In this document: piece by piece, positions 1-10,682 of the stretch
Numbering within the stretch: position 1 is the stretch's first letter
How the letters are laid out: each line of letters opens with the position of its first letter
Origin: Saccharomonospora xinjiangensis XJ-54
GTDB taxonomy: Bacteria; Actinomycetota; Actinomycetes; Mycobacteriales; Pseudonocardiaceae
Direction of reading: 5' to 3'
DNA: 64,000 nt
Assembly (NCBI RefSeq): GCF_000258175.1
Contig: NZ_JH636049.1
Span: 2,457,482 to 2,521,481, forward strand
Program-made: the position numbers and the translations under genes
Notes under the pieces: generated by a model
Database searches by the model: none
The model's input: the letters and a program-made list of their open reading frames with translations, nothing else
What the model was told of the DNA's origin: nothing

Positions 1-381
1 GCTCCAGCGGGCGACCTCTACGTTCGCGTGCACGTCAACCCGCACCCGCTGTTCGGCCGTTCCGGCAACGACCTGACCGTCACGTTGCCGGTGGAGTTCT
101 CCGAACTCGCGCTTGGCGCGACCGTCAGCGTGCCGACGCTCGACTCGAAGGTCTCCGTGAGGATCCCACCGGGTACCGGAAGCGGCAGGGTGCTGCGCGT
201 GCGCGGCAAGGGCATCACGCGCAGGGACGGGACACAGGGTGACCTTCTCGTCACCCTCCAGGTCGTGGTTCCTGCCAAACTGGACGACGAGGCCACCGAA
301 GCGTTGCGACGCTACGCCGAGGCGGTCGCGGCACACGATCCGCGCCCTGAGATCACCGCGCTGTTGCGAGACAGGGAGTGA
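1..381 (+). CDS. dnaJ: Chaperone protein DnaJ, C-terminal part (5' end outside window)
   Basis: This is the last 126 codons of a J-domain co-chaperone that delivers unfolded clients to DnaK and stimulates its ATPase. The frame is open from base 1. What is visible is the C-terminal substrate-binding beta domain: [16 protein letters not shown], then [17 protein letters not shown] and [17 protein letters not shown] motifs, ending in the dimerisation tail ([15 protein letters not shown]). The J domain and zinc fingers would lie upstream, so the paralogue (DnaJ1 or DnaJ2) cannot be read directly; the hspR gene that follows at once is the arrangement of the actinobacterial dnaK-grpE-dnaJ1-hspR operon. 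Confidence 0.93.
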   Translation, partial: APAGDLYVRVHVNPHPLFGRSGNDLTVTLPVEFSELALGATVSVPTLDSKVSVRIPPGTGSGRVLRVRGKGITRRDGTQGDLLVTLQVVVPAKLDDEATEALRRYAEAVAAHDPRPEITALLRDRE

Positions 382-389
382 GGCTGGTG

Positions 390-830
390 ATGTTCGGTTC
401 CGGTCCACCGCTCGGGTTGCCGCACGGAGCTGACGAAGACACACCGGTCTTCGTCATCTCCGTCGCGGCGCAGCTGTCGGGCTTGCATGCCCAGACGCTG
501 CGGTCGTACGACAGGCTCGGCCTGGTCAGCCCCGGCAGGACGCCAGGGGGCGGTCGGCGCTACTCGATGCGCGACATCGCCCAGTTGCGCCAGGTGCAGC
601 GGCTGTCCCAGGAGGAGGGGGTCAACCTCGCTGGGATCAAGCGCATCATCGAGCTGGAGAACGAGGTCGGAGCGCTGCGGCAGCGGGTGGCGGAGCTGTC
701 GGAGGAACTCGCCTCGGCCTACGCCGCCGCCGAGCAGGCCGCCGCTGCCGTGCATGCCTCCTACCGTAAGGATCTCGTCCCGGCCAGGAGGCAGAACGCA
801 CTGGTGGTGTGGCGTCCCGGCAGGCCGTGA
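390..830 (+). CDS. hspR: Heat shock repressor HspR (MerR family)
   Basis: HspR represses the dnaK operon and clpB in actinobacteria by binding HAIR inverted repeats. The 146-residue protein has a MerR-type helix-turn-helix at about residues 19-90 (SVAAQLSGLHAQTLRSYDR, then GLVSPGRTPGGGRRYS) followed by a short coiled coil (ELENEVGALRQRVAELSEEL). The ATG at 390 is taken as the start; a GTG at 378 overlaps the dnaJ stop codon in an operon-like junction and would add four residues. A perfect HAIR operator sits before clpB at 3967-3987, so regulator and target are both in the window. Confidence 0.92.
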   Translation: MFGSGPPLGLPHGADEDTPVFVISVAAQLSGLHAQTLRSYDRLGLVSPGRTPGGGRRYSMRDIAQLRQVQRLSQEEGVNLAGIKRIIELENEVGALRQRVAELSEELASAYAAAEQAAAAVHASYRKDLVPARRQNALVVWRPGRP

Positions 831-841
831 CGGCGGACGCC

Positions 842-2029
842 TCACGCGGTGAGGAACGGGTCGTAGCGGATCTGGCTGGGGTGGACGCCGACACGCAGCA
901 GTTCGGTCACCGTCGCTTCGATCATGGCGGCGGGCCCTGACACGAGAATGTCGTGCTCCGTCCACGGCCCCCAGCGCGTCACCGCCTCGGCTGTCGTGGC
1001 CTGCTCGGCGTCCGGTGTGGACGATGTGTCCTCGACGACGGGCCACACCGTCAGCCACGGGTTGCTGGTGGAGAACGAGTAAAGCCGGTCGAGCGCGTAG
1101 AGGTCGTCCCAGTGGCGCGCGCCGTAGAGCAGTGTGGTCTCGGGGTTGTCCACCCAGCGGCCGAGGTCGTCGATGATCGCCTGGATCGGCGCGATCCCGG
1201 TGCCGCCCGCGATCATGAGGACCGGCCTTCTCGACTCCCGATCGACCTGGAGGCAGCCCATCGGCGCGCCGAACTTCCACACGTCGCCCGGTTGGGTGTG
1301 CCCGACGATGGCCCTGGAGACCCAGCCGCCGTCAACGGCGCGGACGTGGAACTCCAGCGAGCCGTCCGTTCGTGGGGCGTTGGCAGGGGAAAGGCAGCGC
1401 CACAGCCGGGGCCGCTGCGGTACCTCGACGGTGACGTACTGCCCTGCGCGGTACGGCATCGCCTGGTCGAGTTCGACCCGCACCAGCGCGAGATCCCAGC
1501 TCAGGCGGTGGTGCTCGGACACGGTTCCCGTCCAGTACGGAGGCTCGACGCCGTCGGCCTCGGCGTCGGCGGCCGCGTCCTGCATGGCCCTGGCCACCAG
1601 CGTGTACGCCTCGGCCCAGGCTCGTTCCACCTCGGGGGTCCAGACGGCCCCGAGGCAGTGCTTCAACGAGCCGAGCAGGGCTGTGCCGACGGCCTCGTAG
1701 TGCGAGGGGTGCAGCTCGAACTTGCGGTGGTCCCTGCCGAGTTGCCGCAACACAGGCACCAGGTCGTCGGGCCGGTGCACCAGGCGAAGGACCCTGATCA
1801 GCGCGCGCACGACCCGCCCGTTCTCCGCCTGCATGCTCACAGGGAAGAACTCCCGCGCCGACGGCGAGAGGTGGAACAGCAGCCGGTAGAACTCCTGCTC
1901 CACCTCCTCGCGGTACGGCCGTGCGAACTGCCAGGTTCGCTCGATGTTCTCGACGAGGTCGGTGACGGCCTGCGGTGCCTTGCGGGGCGGGGCCAGTTCG
2001 GGAACGGGACTGATCAGGCTGTCTGTCAT
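842..2029 (-). CDS. Flavohaemoglobin-like protein (globin + FAD/NAD(P)-binding reductase)
   Basis: The 395-residue protein joins a globin domain (about 20-155) to a ferredoxin-reductase-like module. By alignment from memory with Hmp, the proximal haem ligand is H101 (RDHRKFELHPSHY), the distal tyrosine Y48 and the E7 glutamine Q67, which fits nitric oxide dioxygenase chemistry. The reductase part has an FAD region near residues 195-220 and a GGTGIAPIQA nucleotide loop near 275. The usual RxYS flavin motif reads RCLS here, so the conserved Tyr is missing. This resembles the divergent type II flavohaemoglobins of actinobacteria, whose function is less settled. It converges on hspR with an 11-bp gap. 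Confidence 0.85.
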   Translation of the reverse strand: MTDSLISPVPELAPPRKAPQAVTDLVENIERTWQFARPYREEVEQEFYRLLFHLSPSAREFFPVSMQAENGRVVRALIRVLRLVHRPDDLVPVLRQLGRDHRKFELHPSHYEAVGTALLGSLKHCLGAVWTPEVERAWAEAYTLVARAMQDAAADAEADGVEPPYWTGTVSEHHRLSWDLALVRVELDQAMPYRAGQYVTVEVPQRPRLWRCLSPANAPRTDGSLEFHVRAVDGGWVSRAIVGHTQPGDVWKFGAPMGCLQVDRESRRPVLMIAGGTGIAPIQAIIDDLGRWVDNPETTLLYGARHWDDLYALDRLYSFSTSNPWLTVWPVVEDTSSTPDAEQATTAEAVTRWGPWTEHDILVSGPAAMIEATVTELLRVGVHPSQIRYDPFLTA

Positions 2030-2281
2030 CAGCCTGCCTCACAGCGTCCGCGCCGAGCGCGAGTGGTACGCATTGCCACGCACACCTTCGGCTCCTTCTG
2101 TCGCACACGACGGGTCCAACAGTAAGTCTGCCCTAAGACCTGCGGTAGCCGGTGGTGCGAGGCTCTCTCGGCGAGGCGGGCGCACGGCTCGACCCCCGAG
2201 GTCGCCGCGACCGGGAGCGGCCCGCGACGGCCCTCGGGGGCCGATCATCGCAAGGGAAGGTGCGGCACGTGGCGGGGAGCG

Positions 2282-3874
2282 TCAGCTCCGCACCTTCTCC
2301 ACCTTCTTCACCTCACCCGACCGCAGCTTCGCGGCGAAGTCCTTGACCTCGTTCTTCACCACGGGCACGAGCACGTAGAGGCCGATGATGTTGAACAGGG
2401 CCAGGAGGAACAGCACCGCGTCGGCGAAGTCGAGGACGCTGCCCAGGGTCAGCACGGAGCCCGCGACCACGAACAGGCAGAAGAGCACCTGGTAGAGGCG
2501 CTCGCTCGCGCGCGACTTGCCGAACAGGAACGCCCACGCCTTCTGGCCGTAGTAGCCCCAGGTGATGATCGTGGAGATCGCGAAGAGCGCCACGGCGACG
2601 GTCAGGACGTAGGGGAACCAGGGCAGCACCGTGGCGAAGGACTCGGACGTCACGGTGACGCCGTCGGCCTTCTCGCCTGTCTCGACGTAGGCGAGCTTGG
2701 CGTCCTCCCAGAACTGGGTCTTGGCGATCACGATGGTCAGCGCCGTCATGGTGCAGACGACGACCGTGTCGATGAACGGTTCGAGCAGGGCGACGTAGCC
2801 CTCGGTGACCGGGTTCTTCGTCTTCACGGCGGAGTGCGCGATGGGGGCGGAGCCGAGGCCTGCCTCGTTCGAGAACGCAGCACGCTGGAAGCCGACGATC
2901 AGGGCGCCGATCGTGCCGCCGACGACGCCTTCGGCGGTGAACGCGCCGGAGAGGATCTCCCCGACCGCGGCGGGGATGGAGGTGAAGTTGACGAGGATGA
3001 CGATGAGGCACGCGGCGATGTAGATGATCGCCATGGTCGGCACGAGGCGGCTGGTCACGGCGCCGACGGACTTGATCCCGCCGATGATGACCGCGCCGAC
3101 GAGGACGGCGAGGATGATGCCGAAGACGAGTGCGGCGCCGCTGCTGCCGAGCAGGCCGTCGTCGCCGCCGGTGACGTCACGGAGCTGGGCGAAGGTCTGG
3201 TTGGCCTGGAACATGTTGCCGCCCGCGAAGGCGAAGAACAGCAGCATGATGGCGGCGAGGACCGCGAGGATCTTGCCGAGCGCGGCGCCGAAGCCGTTGC
3301 CGAGCCGCTCGGCGAGACCCTTGCGCAGGTAGTGCATCGGCCCGCCGGAAACGGTGCCGTCCTCGTGAATCTCCCGGTACTTGACGCCGAGGGTGCACTC
3401 CACGAACTTCGTACACATACCGAGTAGGCCGGCGACGATCATCCAGAAGGTCGCGCCGGCCCCACCGATGGTGACGGCCACACCGACACCGGCGATGTTG
3501 CCGAGGCCCACGGTGCCCGACACCGCGGAGGCGAGCGCCTGGAAGTGGTTGATCTCGCCGGGCTCGTCCTTGTCGGTGTACTTGCCGCGCACGATGTCCA
3601 CGGCGAGCTTGAACTTCCGGAACTGGACGAAGCCGAAGTAGATCGAGAAGACGGTCGCGGCGACGACCAGCCAGGCCACGATCCACGGGAACGAGATGCT
3701 CCCGATGGTGACCTCGCCGAAGACGAATCCGGACAGCGCGTCGGTGACGGGTTGGAAGACGCTGTTGATGCTCTCCTCGATGGAGCCGAGGACTCCCTGT
3801 TCGGCCGCGAGGACCGAGTTCGCTGTGTCGGCCGGTGGGCTCGACGAGGCAGCAACGCTGGTGATGACAGACAT
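2282..3874 (-). CDS. Sodium:alanine/glycine symporter (AGCS family)
   Basis: A 530-residue polytopic inner-membrane protein of the alanine-or-glycine:cation symporter family, predicted to import small neutral amino acids with Na+. Family signatures visible are SGTVGLGNIAGVGVAV and TIGGAGATFWMIVAGLLGMCTKFVECTLG near residues 115-165, and FSNEAGLGSAPIAHS near residue 335. About eleven hydrophobic segments can be counted. The N-terminus carries an amphipathic stretch (SINSVFQPVTDALSGF) typical of the family. No clear Shine-Dalgarno precedes the ATG at 3874, and an inverted repeat lies just upstream (3885-3906). The 252 bp between its stop and the flavohaemoglobin start show no gene. Confidence 0.93.
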   Translation of the reverse strand: MSVITSVAASSSPPADTANSVLAAEQGVLGSIEESINSVFQPVTDALSGFVFGEVTIGSISFPWIVAWLVVAATVFSIYFGFVQFRKFKLAVDIVRGKYTDKDEPGEINHFQALASAVSGTVGLGNIAGVGVAVTIGGAGATFWMIVAGLLGMCTKFVECTLGVKYREIHEDGTVSGGPMHYLRKGLAERLGNGFGAALGKILAVLAAIMLLFFAFAGGNMFQANQTFAQLRDVTGGDDGLLGSSGAALVFGIILAVLVGAVIIGGIKSVGAVTSRLVPTMAIIYIAACLIVILVNFTSIPAAVGEILSGAFTAEGVVGGTIGALIVGFQRAAFSNEAGLGSAPIAHSAVKTKNPVTEGYVALLEPFIDTVVVCTMTALTIVIAKTQFWEDAKLAYVETGEKADGVTVTSESFATVLPWFPYVLTVAVALFAISTIITWGYYGQKAWAFLFGKSRASERLYQVLFCLFVVAGSVLTLGSVLDFADAVLFLLALFNIIGLYVLVPVVKNEVKDFAAKLRSGEVKKVEKVRS

Positions 3875-3884
3875 GGTCCGGTAG

Positions 3885-3906
3885 TTGACCCCAAAGGGTG
3901 GGTCAA
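3885..3906 (-). promoter_or_regulatory. Inverted repeat upstream of the AGCS symporter
   Basis: A perfect 7-bp inverted repeat, TTGACCC (3885-3891) and GGGTCAA (3900-3906) with an 8-nt spacer, lies 11 nt before the symporter start codon. It could be an operator or a leader hairpin. No known regulator is assigned. Confidence 0.4.
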
Positions 3907-3966
3907 GACAAGAGGAAGCGCGTATCTGTTACCCGTTGTTACTGCCAAACTCCACGATGGTGGCTA

Positions 3967-3987
3967 GTTGAGTGGAACAGACTCAAC
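3967..3987 (+). promoter_or_regulatory. HAIR operator (HspR-binding inverted repeat) upstream of clpB
   Basis: GTTGAGT (3967-3973), a 7-nt spacer (GGAACAG) and ACTCAAC (3981-3987) form a perfect inverted repeat. The published HAIR consensus is CTTGAGT-N7-ACTCAAG; only the outermost base pair differs, and it differs symmetrically. It lies 55 bp before the clpB ATG, so HspR (390-830) is expected to repress clpB at normal temperature. Confidence 0.88.
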
Positions 3988-4041
3988 TTTTCTGACGTTG
4001 ATGATGTCGAAGAGGGTCTTCGCACACACCAGAGGTGAGGG

Positions 4042-6648
<2,607 letters not shown>

Positions 6649-6677
6649 TCGAAAATGCTCCGAAAGGGTAGGCCCGA

Positions 6678-6709
6678 CACGGCCCGCTGATCTTGGTTGG
6701 CGGGCCGTG
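6678..6709 (+). terminator. Hairpin terminator after clpB
   Basis: CACGGCCCGC (6678-6687) pairs perfectly with GCGGGCCGTG (6700-6709) across a 12-nt loop, 30 bp after the clpB stop. There is no T run, which is common for actinobacterial terminators. Confidence 0.7.
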
Positions 6710-6714
6710 ACGGC

Positions 6715-6720
6715 TACCCT
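6715..6720 (+). promoter_or_regulatory. Putative -10 box (TACCCT), leaderless-type
   Basis: TACCCT fits TANNNT and ends 8 nt before the GTG at 6729. No ribosome site is visible, so transcription may begin at or near the start codon. Confidence 0.4.
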
Positions 6721-6728
6721 GTATCGCC

Positions 6729-7448
6729 GTGGGTATTCCAGCGTGGATCTGGTTCGTCATCGCCGCCGTCGCCGCGGTGGCCGGGCTCGCCTTGCTCACC
6801 GCCGACCGAGCGCGGGAGAGTTCGCGTAACCGCGAGCGCGCACGCTGGGCGGAGTTGCGGGGCTGGCAGTACGTCGAGGAGGACGAGCGGCTGCCCCGCC
6901 AGTGGACGGGCGGCGCGATCGGCTACTTCGGCGCCCAGGGTGCCGTGAACGTCGTCGCGGGCTCCACGTTCACATCGGACGGTCGTCGCCCCGTTTTCGT
7001 CTTCGACATCGAGGCCGACAACGTCATCCCCGCCGTGATCGTGGCCGTGCGCTGCAACCGGGTTCATCCGGTGCTGCTGGAACTGTGGCTCGCGAGCGTG
7101 CCGTTCCAGCGCGCGGAGATGCCCGAGCTGCTCGGGCCTGTCGGCCAGCGGTACGCGTTCGCCGACGACGTCACCTCGGCCCGTGCGATGGTCAGTCAGG
7201 ACCTCGTGGACGCCGCCGACGCGCTGGGCGGAGACGTCGGGGTGGCGTGGCTGGAAGGCGAGTGGGTGCTCGCCAGCGTCGCGCCCAACGTGGGTCCTTC
7301 GAGGCTGGAGCGCCTGCTGCGGGACCTCGGCGAGATCGCCGACATCGTGGACCCGTTCGACGACGATGTGCAGCGGCCGAGTCTGGCCAGTGGCGTCGGC
7401 GGCTCCCCGCAGGGCGACGCGAAGGCCGAGGACGGCAGCGCCGACTGA
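6729..7448 (+). CDS. Conserved actinobacterial membrane-anchored protein, unknown function
   Basis: The 239-residue protein begins with one membrane anchor (IPAWIWFVIAAVAAVAGLALL, about residues 3-24) followed by a basic patch (RARESSRNRERARWAELRGW) and a soluble domain of about 200 residues ending in an acidic, disordered tail. I do not recognise a catalytic motif. M. tuberculosis has a conserved secreted/membrane protein (Rv0383c) between clpB and pyrE; the position here matches, so this is probably its counterpart, but that is inferred from context. The GTG start gives the anchor directly at the N-terminus. Confidence 0.75.
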   Translation: MGIPAWIWFVIAAVAAVAGLALLTADRARESSRNRERARWAELRGWQYVEEDERLPRQWTGGAIGYFGAQGAVNVVAGSTFTSDGRRPVFVFDIEADNVIPAVIVAVRCNRVHPVLLELWLASVPFQRAEMPELLGPVGQRYAFADDVTSARAMVSQDLVDAADALGGDVGVAWLEGEWVLASVAPNVGPSRLERLLRDLGEIADIVDPFDDDVQRPSLASGVGGSPQGDAKAEDGSAD

Positions 7449-7466
7449 GCGGTTCGGGGCACGGCT

Positions 7467-8009
7467 TCAGCCGAGTTCGAGTGTGCCCGACAGGTGCACG
7501 CGGTCGTCCGTCAGCGGTTCACCGCGCCTGCCCGGCTCGGGTTCGTGCCGTGGTTCGTCCTGCGTGGCGAACGGCGTGACCACGGTGGGCGTCTCCTCCG
7601 TGCGCGACTGGTCGATCGGCTCGTGCCAGCCGCCCCCTTCACTCCCGAACTCGGGGTGCTCGGGCTCACCGGAACGGCCTGCCTGGCTGAACACCGTGTC
7701 GTGTTCGTCGGGGAAGGCGGGTTCCGGTTCGAATCCGGAGAGGTCGAGTGTTCCCGTGAAGCGTCCGCCGTCCTGAATGGACAGTTCCCGGTAAATCAGC
7801 GTGTGCTCGACAGGCTGGGAGCCTGCCGCGAAACCCTCCGAGTACGAGTGCGCGTCGAGACCGGGACGGTCCCGCACGTCAGGGGCGTCGGCGTCGCCGG
7901 GTCTCTGCTCGACGTCGAAGCCTTCACCGTTGTCGCCGCCTCGCGAGGATTCGAGTGCCGCCGTGAAGCCGCGAACGAACGACAGGTAGTCGAGGTCACC
8001 GTTCTCCAT
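7467..8009 (-). CDS. Hypothetical acidic low-complexity protein
   Basis: A 180-residue protein with very acidic, Gly/Glu/Asp/Pro-rich sequence, no hydrophobic segment and no recognised domain. Its reading frame has the high third-position GC expected of a gene here, and AGAGGAA lies 9 nt before the ATG at 8009. Two related segments ([13 protein letters not shown] near the middle and [10 protein letters not shown] at the C-terminus) look like a duplicated short motif. It is mostly disordered by eye. A competing plus-strand frame across this region is the open 5' extension of the next gene and has poorer composition. Confidence 0.55.
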   Translation of the reverse strand: MENGDLDYLSFVRGFTAALESSRGGDNGEGFDVEQRPGDADAPDVRDRPGLDAHSYSEGFAAGSQPVEHTLIYRELSIQDGGRFTGTLDLSGFEPEPAFPDEHDTVFSQAGRSGEPEHPEFGSEGGGWHEPIDQSRTEETPTVVTPFATQDEPRHEPEPGRRGEPLTDDRVHLSGTLELG

Positions 8010-8093
8010 CTGGCTTCATTCCTCTTGCCGGGCCAGCCGCGCGGTCGGTGGAAAGATACTGCCTGTGTCCCGAGGCGCGATCTCCAGGGCGGG

Positions 8094-8099
8094 TACTTT
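8094..8099 (+). promoter_or_regulatory. -10 box (TACTTT) for a leaderless SDR transcript
   Basis: TACTTT is followed by exactly 6 nt and then the ATG at 8106, with no ribosome-binding site. This is the spacing of leaderless actinobacterial mRNAs and fixes the start codon. Confidence 0.55.
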
Positions 8100-8105
8100 G
8101 GGATC

Positions 8106-8873
8106 ATGCCAGTCGCACTGATCACGGGAGCGACCGCCGGTATCGGGGCGGCGTTCGCGAAGAAGCTCTCCTCGCAGGGATACGACCTCGTGCTGGTGGC
8201 CCGTGACGAACGCAGGCTGGCCGAGCAGGCCGAGGTGCTCCGTACCACCTACGGCGTTTCGGTGGAGGTGCTGCCTGCCGATCTCTCGACCCGCGACGGG
8301 ATGGCGATCGTGGAGCGGCGGCTTGCCGACCCCGGCGTGAACCTGCTGGTCAACAACGCGGGGCTGGGGCTCGCCGGCGAGTTCTGGACGGCGTCGATGG
8401 ACGAGTTGCAGCACCAGCTCGACGTCAACGTGACGGCGGTGCTGCGGTTGAGCAGGGCCGCGCTGCCAGCCATGCGCGAGCGCGGGTCGGGGGCGATCGT
8501 CAACGTCTCCAGCGTGGCGGGCTTCTTCTCGGGAAGGGGCTCCACCTACACGGCGAGCAAGGCATGGGTGACGTCGTTCACCGACGGGCTCGCTTCGGCC
8601 TTGTACGGCTCCGGCGTTCGCGTCATGGCCGTGTGCCCCGGCTTCACGAACACCGAGTTCCACGAGCGGGCGGGGCTCGCCAAGACCGGCCCGAAGGCGT
8701 TCTGGCTCTCCGCGGACCGTGTGGTGGACGAGGCGCTGGCCGACCTCGAGCGAGGGAAGGTCGTCTCCGTTCCGAGCAAGCGCTACAAGGCTGTGGTGGC
8801 CGTCGCGCGGCTGCTGCCGAGGGAACTGGTGCGCAGACTCGGTGGCCGCTTCGCGGGGCGCGACCGCACTTGA
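8106..8873 (+). CDS. Short-chain dehydrogenase/reductase (SDR)
   Basis: A 255-residue classical SDR with a Rossmann fold. The cofactor motif TGATAGIG is at residues 7-14, NNAG near 85, the catalytic Ser in VNVSSVAG near 138 and the catalytic pair in YTASK near 151-155. The [10 protein letters not shown] segment after strand 2 suggests NADP(H). The substrate cannot be read from sequence; the family includes ketoreductases and acyl-lipid dehydrogenases. The ATG at 8106 is preferred over upstream in-frame starts because the Rossmann strand begins at once (MPVALITG) and a -10 box lies 6 nt upstream. Confidence 0.9.
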   Translation: MPVALITGATAGIGAAFAKKLSSQGYDLVLVARDERRLAEQAEVLRTTYGVSVEVLPADLSTRDGMAIVERRLADPGVNLLVNNAGLGLAGEFWTASMDELQHQLDVNVTAVLRLSRAALPAMRERGSGAIVNVSSVAGFFSGRGSTYTASKAWVTSFTDGLASALYGSGVRVMAVCPGFTNTEFHERAGLAKTGPKAFWLSADRVVDEALADLERGKVVSVPSKRYKAVVAVARLLPRELVRRLGGRFAGRDRT

Positions 8874-8899
8874 GGCGGGCCCTCGGACGGAAATCCGTC

Positions 8900-9481
8900 G
8901 TGTCAGACTTGGTGCTCGTGGCGAACCCTTCCCTCGACCAAGCAGCGAAGATCGAACTGGCTCGGCTGGTCACCGAGCTGTGTGTGGTGCACGGCAAGGT
9001 CACCCTGGCATCCGGGGTGGAGGCCGACTACTACGTGGATCTGCGCAGGGCCACGCTGCACCACAGGGCCGCTCCGCTGATCGGCAAGTTGCTGCGCCAG
9101 CTCACGGCCGACTGGGATTTCGTGGCCGTCGGCGGTCTGACGCTGGGCGCGGACCCGGTGGCCACCGCCATGTTGCACTCCGCGGCCTCCGACGATGTCG
9201 TGCTCGACGCCTTCGTGGTCCGCAAGTCGCTCAAGGAACACGGGATGCAGCGCCGCATCGAGGGCATGGAGGTCGCTGGTCAGCGCGTGCTGGCCGTCGA
9301 GGACACCTCGACGACGGGCGGCAGCGTGCTCACGGCCGTGGACGCGCTGCGCGAGGCGGGAGCCACGGTCGTCGGTGTGGCCACCGTGGTGGACAGGGCG
9401 ACGGGTGCCAAGGAGGCGATCGAGGCGAGGGGTCTGCCGTACCGGTACCTGCTCGACCTCGACGATCTCGGCCTCAGCTGA
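8900..9481 (+). CDS. pyrE: Orotate phosphoribosyltransferase
   Basis: Catalyses orotate + PRPP to orotidine 5'-phosphate, the fifth step of UMP synthesis. The roughly 193-residue protein has the family features VTLASGVEADYYVDLRRATLH near residues 30-55, the flexible loop VVRKSLKEHGMQRRIEG and the PRPP-binding loop VEDTSTTGGSVLTAV. GTG at 8900 is chosen because GGACGG lies 9 nt upstream; GTGs at 8912 and 8918 are in frame and would shorten it by 4 or 6 residues. As in mycobacteria it sits between clpB and a SpoU methylase, away from the rest of the pyr genes. Confidence 0.93.
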   Translation: MSDLVLVANPSLDQAAKIELARLVTELCVVHGKVTLASGVEADYYVDLRRATLHHRAAPLIGKLLRQLTADWDFVAVGGLTLGADPVATAMLHSAASDDVVLDAFVVRKSLKEHGMQRRIEGMEVAGQRVLAVEDTSTTGGSVLTAVDALREAGATVVGVATVVDRATGAKEAIEARGLPYRYLLDLDDLGLS

Positions 9482-9581
9482 TCTATTCCCGCTCTTTCTC
9501 ACCTTTTGGATGCGGCCTCACCTGCCCGTTTCGGAGTACCGTTGCCCTGATCAAGGGGGAGCCGACACGGGCAGGTGGCCG

Positions 9582-9971
9582 ATGCTGGGGTTTCTGACGA
9601 CGCTGACGACGGGCGTGCACTTCCTGGCCCTGCTCTACATCGGCCTCGGCGGGTTCCTCGCGTGGTTCTGGCCGAAGTCGATCTTCATTCACATCTTTTT
9701 CGCCCTGTGGGGCGTCGCGGTGAACGTGTTGCCACTGGCCTGCCCGCTGACGGAGTTCGAGGACTACCTGCGAGGACTGCGGGGGCTCGAACCGCTGCCT
9801 GGCGGGTTCAACGCGTACTACATCTACGACACGCTGTTCCCGCGCGACGCGCTTCCCGTCGTCGGTGTCGGCGCACTCGTGCTGGTGCTGTTCTCCTACC
9901 TCGGCGCCTATGTGCGGTGGCGGGCCCGCACGGTCCCCGAGTCGTCCGGCACGCGCACAATGGCGAGGTGA
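9582..9971 (+). CDS. DUF2784 family membrane protein
   Basis: A 129-residue integral membrane protein with three hydrophobic segments (about 4-25, 28-55 and 95-115). The arrangement ...WFWPKSIFIHIFFALWGVAVNVLPLACPLTEFEDYLRG is that of the DUF2784 family, whose function is unknown. The ATG at 9582 is chosen to place the first membrane helix at the N-terminus. Its stop overlaps the GTG of the next gene (GTGA), so the two are probably co-translated. Confidence 0.8.
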   Translation: MLGFLTTLTTGVHFLALLYIGLGGFLAWFWPKSIFIHIFFALWGVAVNVLPLACPLTEFEDYLRGLRGLEPLPGGFNAYYIYDTLFPRDALPVVGVGALVLVLFSYLGAYVRWRARTVPESSGTRTMAR

Positions 9972-10663
9972 ACGGCCGGACGATCCAGAACCCGACATCC
10001 TCCCGCGAAGAGCCCGTCGAGGTGGTGGGGCCGACGGAGTGGACCCACAGGGACGACATCGGTGTCGGCCCGTGGGAGGGACCGTGGCCCGAGGACGAGC
10101 GCTATGACCCCGAGCTGCTCGAACACGGTGATCGCCGCAACGTGGTCGATGCCTACCGCTACTGGCGCAGGGAGGCGATCGTCGCCGACGTTGACGCCCG
10201 CAGGCATCCGTTCCACGTCGCGATCGAGAATTTCCAGCACGACCACAACATCGGCACGGTGGTCAGGACGGCCAACGCGTTCGCGGCGAAGGCCGTGCAC
10301 ATCGTGGGAAGGCGGAGGTGGAACCGCCGGGGTGCGATGGTCACCGACCGCTACCAGCATCTGCACCACCATGCTGAGGTGTCAGGGCTCGTGGAGTTCG
10401 CCGCCGAGCAGGGGCTCAGGGTCGTCGCGGTGGACAACACACCGGGCTCGCAGCCGATCGAGACGGCCGTGTTGCCGAGGGATTGCGTGCTGCTGTTCGG
10501 GCAGGAAGGCCCTGGACTGTCCGGCGACGCTCAGCGGGCCGCGTCGATGGTGGTCTCGATCGCGCAGTTCGGGACGACCCGATCGATCAACGCGGGAGTG
10601 GCTGCCGGCATCGTGATGCACGCCTGGGTGCGGCAGCACGCCGACCTCTCGACGGCCTGGTGA
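9968..10663 (+). CDS. SpoU/TrmH family RNA 2'-O-methyltransferase
   Basis: A 231-residue SPOUT enzyme that uses S-adenosylmethionine to methylate ribose 2'-OH in tRNA or rRNA. Visible motifs are NIGTVVRTANAFAAKAVHIVG (motif 1 with the catalytic Arg, about residues 95-115), LLFGQEGPGLSGDA (motif 2) and the knotted C-terminus SINAGVAAGIVMHAW (motif 3). The first 80 residues form an N-terminal extension with a basic HFHV-IENFQHDHN lead-in. Start at GTG 9968, overlapping the stop of the DUF2784 gene. The RNA target cannot be deduced. Confidence 0.88.
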   Translation: MNGRTIQNPTSSREEPVEVVGPTEWTHRDDIGVGPWEGPWPEDERYDPELLEHGDRRNVVDAYRYWRREAIVADVDARRHPFHVAIENFQHDHNIGTVVRTANAFAAKAVHIVGRRRWNRRGAMVTDRYQHLHHHAEVSGLVEFAAEQGLRVVAVDNTPGSQPIETAVLPRDCVLLFGQEGPGLSGDAQRAASMVVSIAQFGTTRSINAGVAAGIVMHAWVRQHADLSTAW

Positions 10664-10682
10664 GCTGTTCGCGCCTTGACTG

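Noticed and set aside
312..1280. 322-codon minus-strand frame over hspR and the end of the flavohaemoglobin gene
   Set aside because: Out of frame with the flavohaemoglobin and antisense to hspR; Arg/Pro/His-rich shadow.
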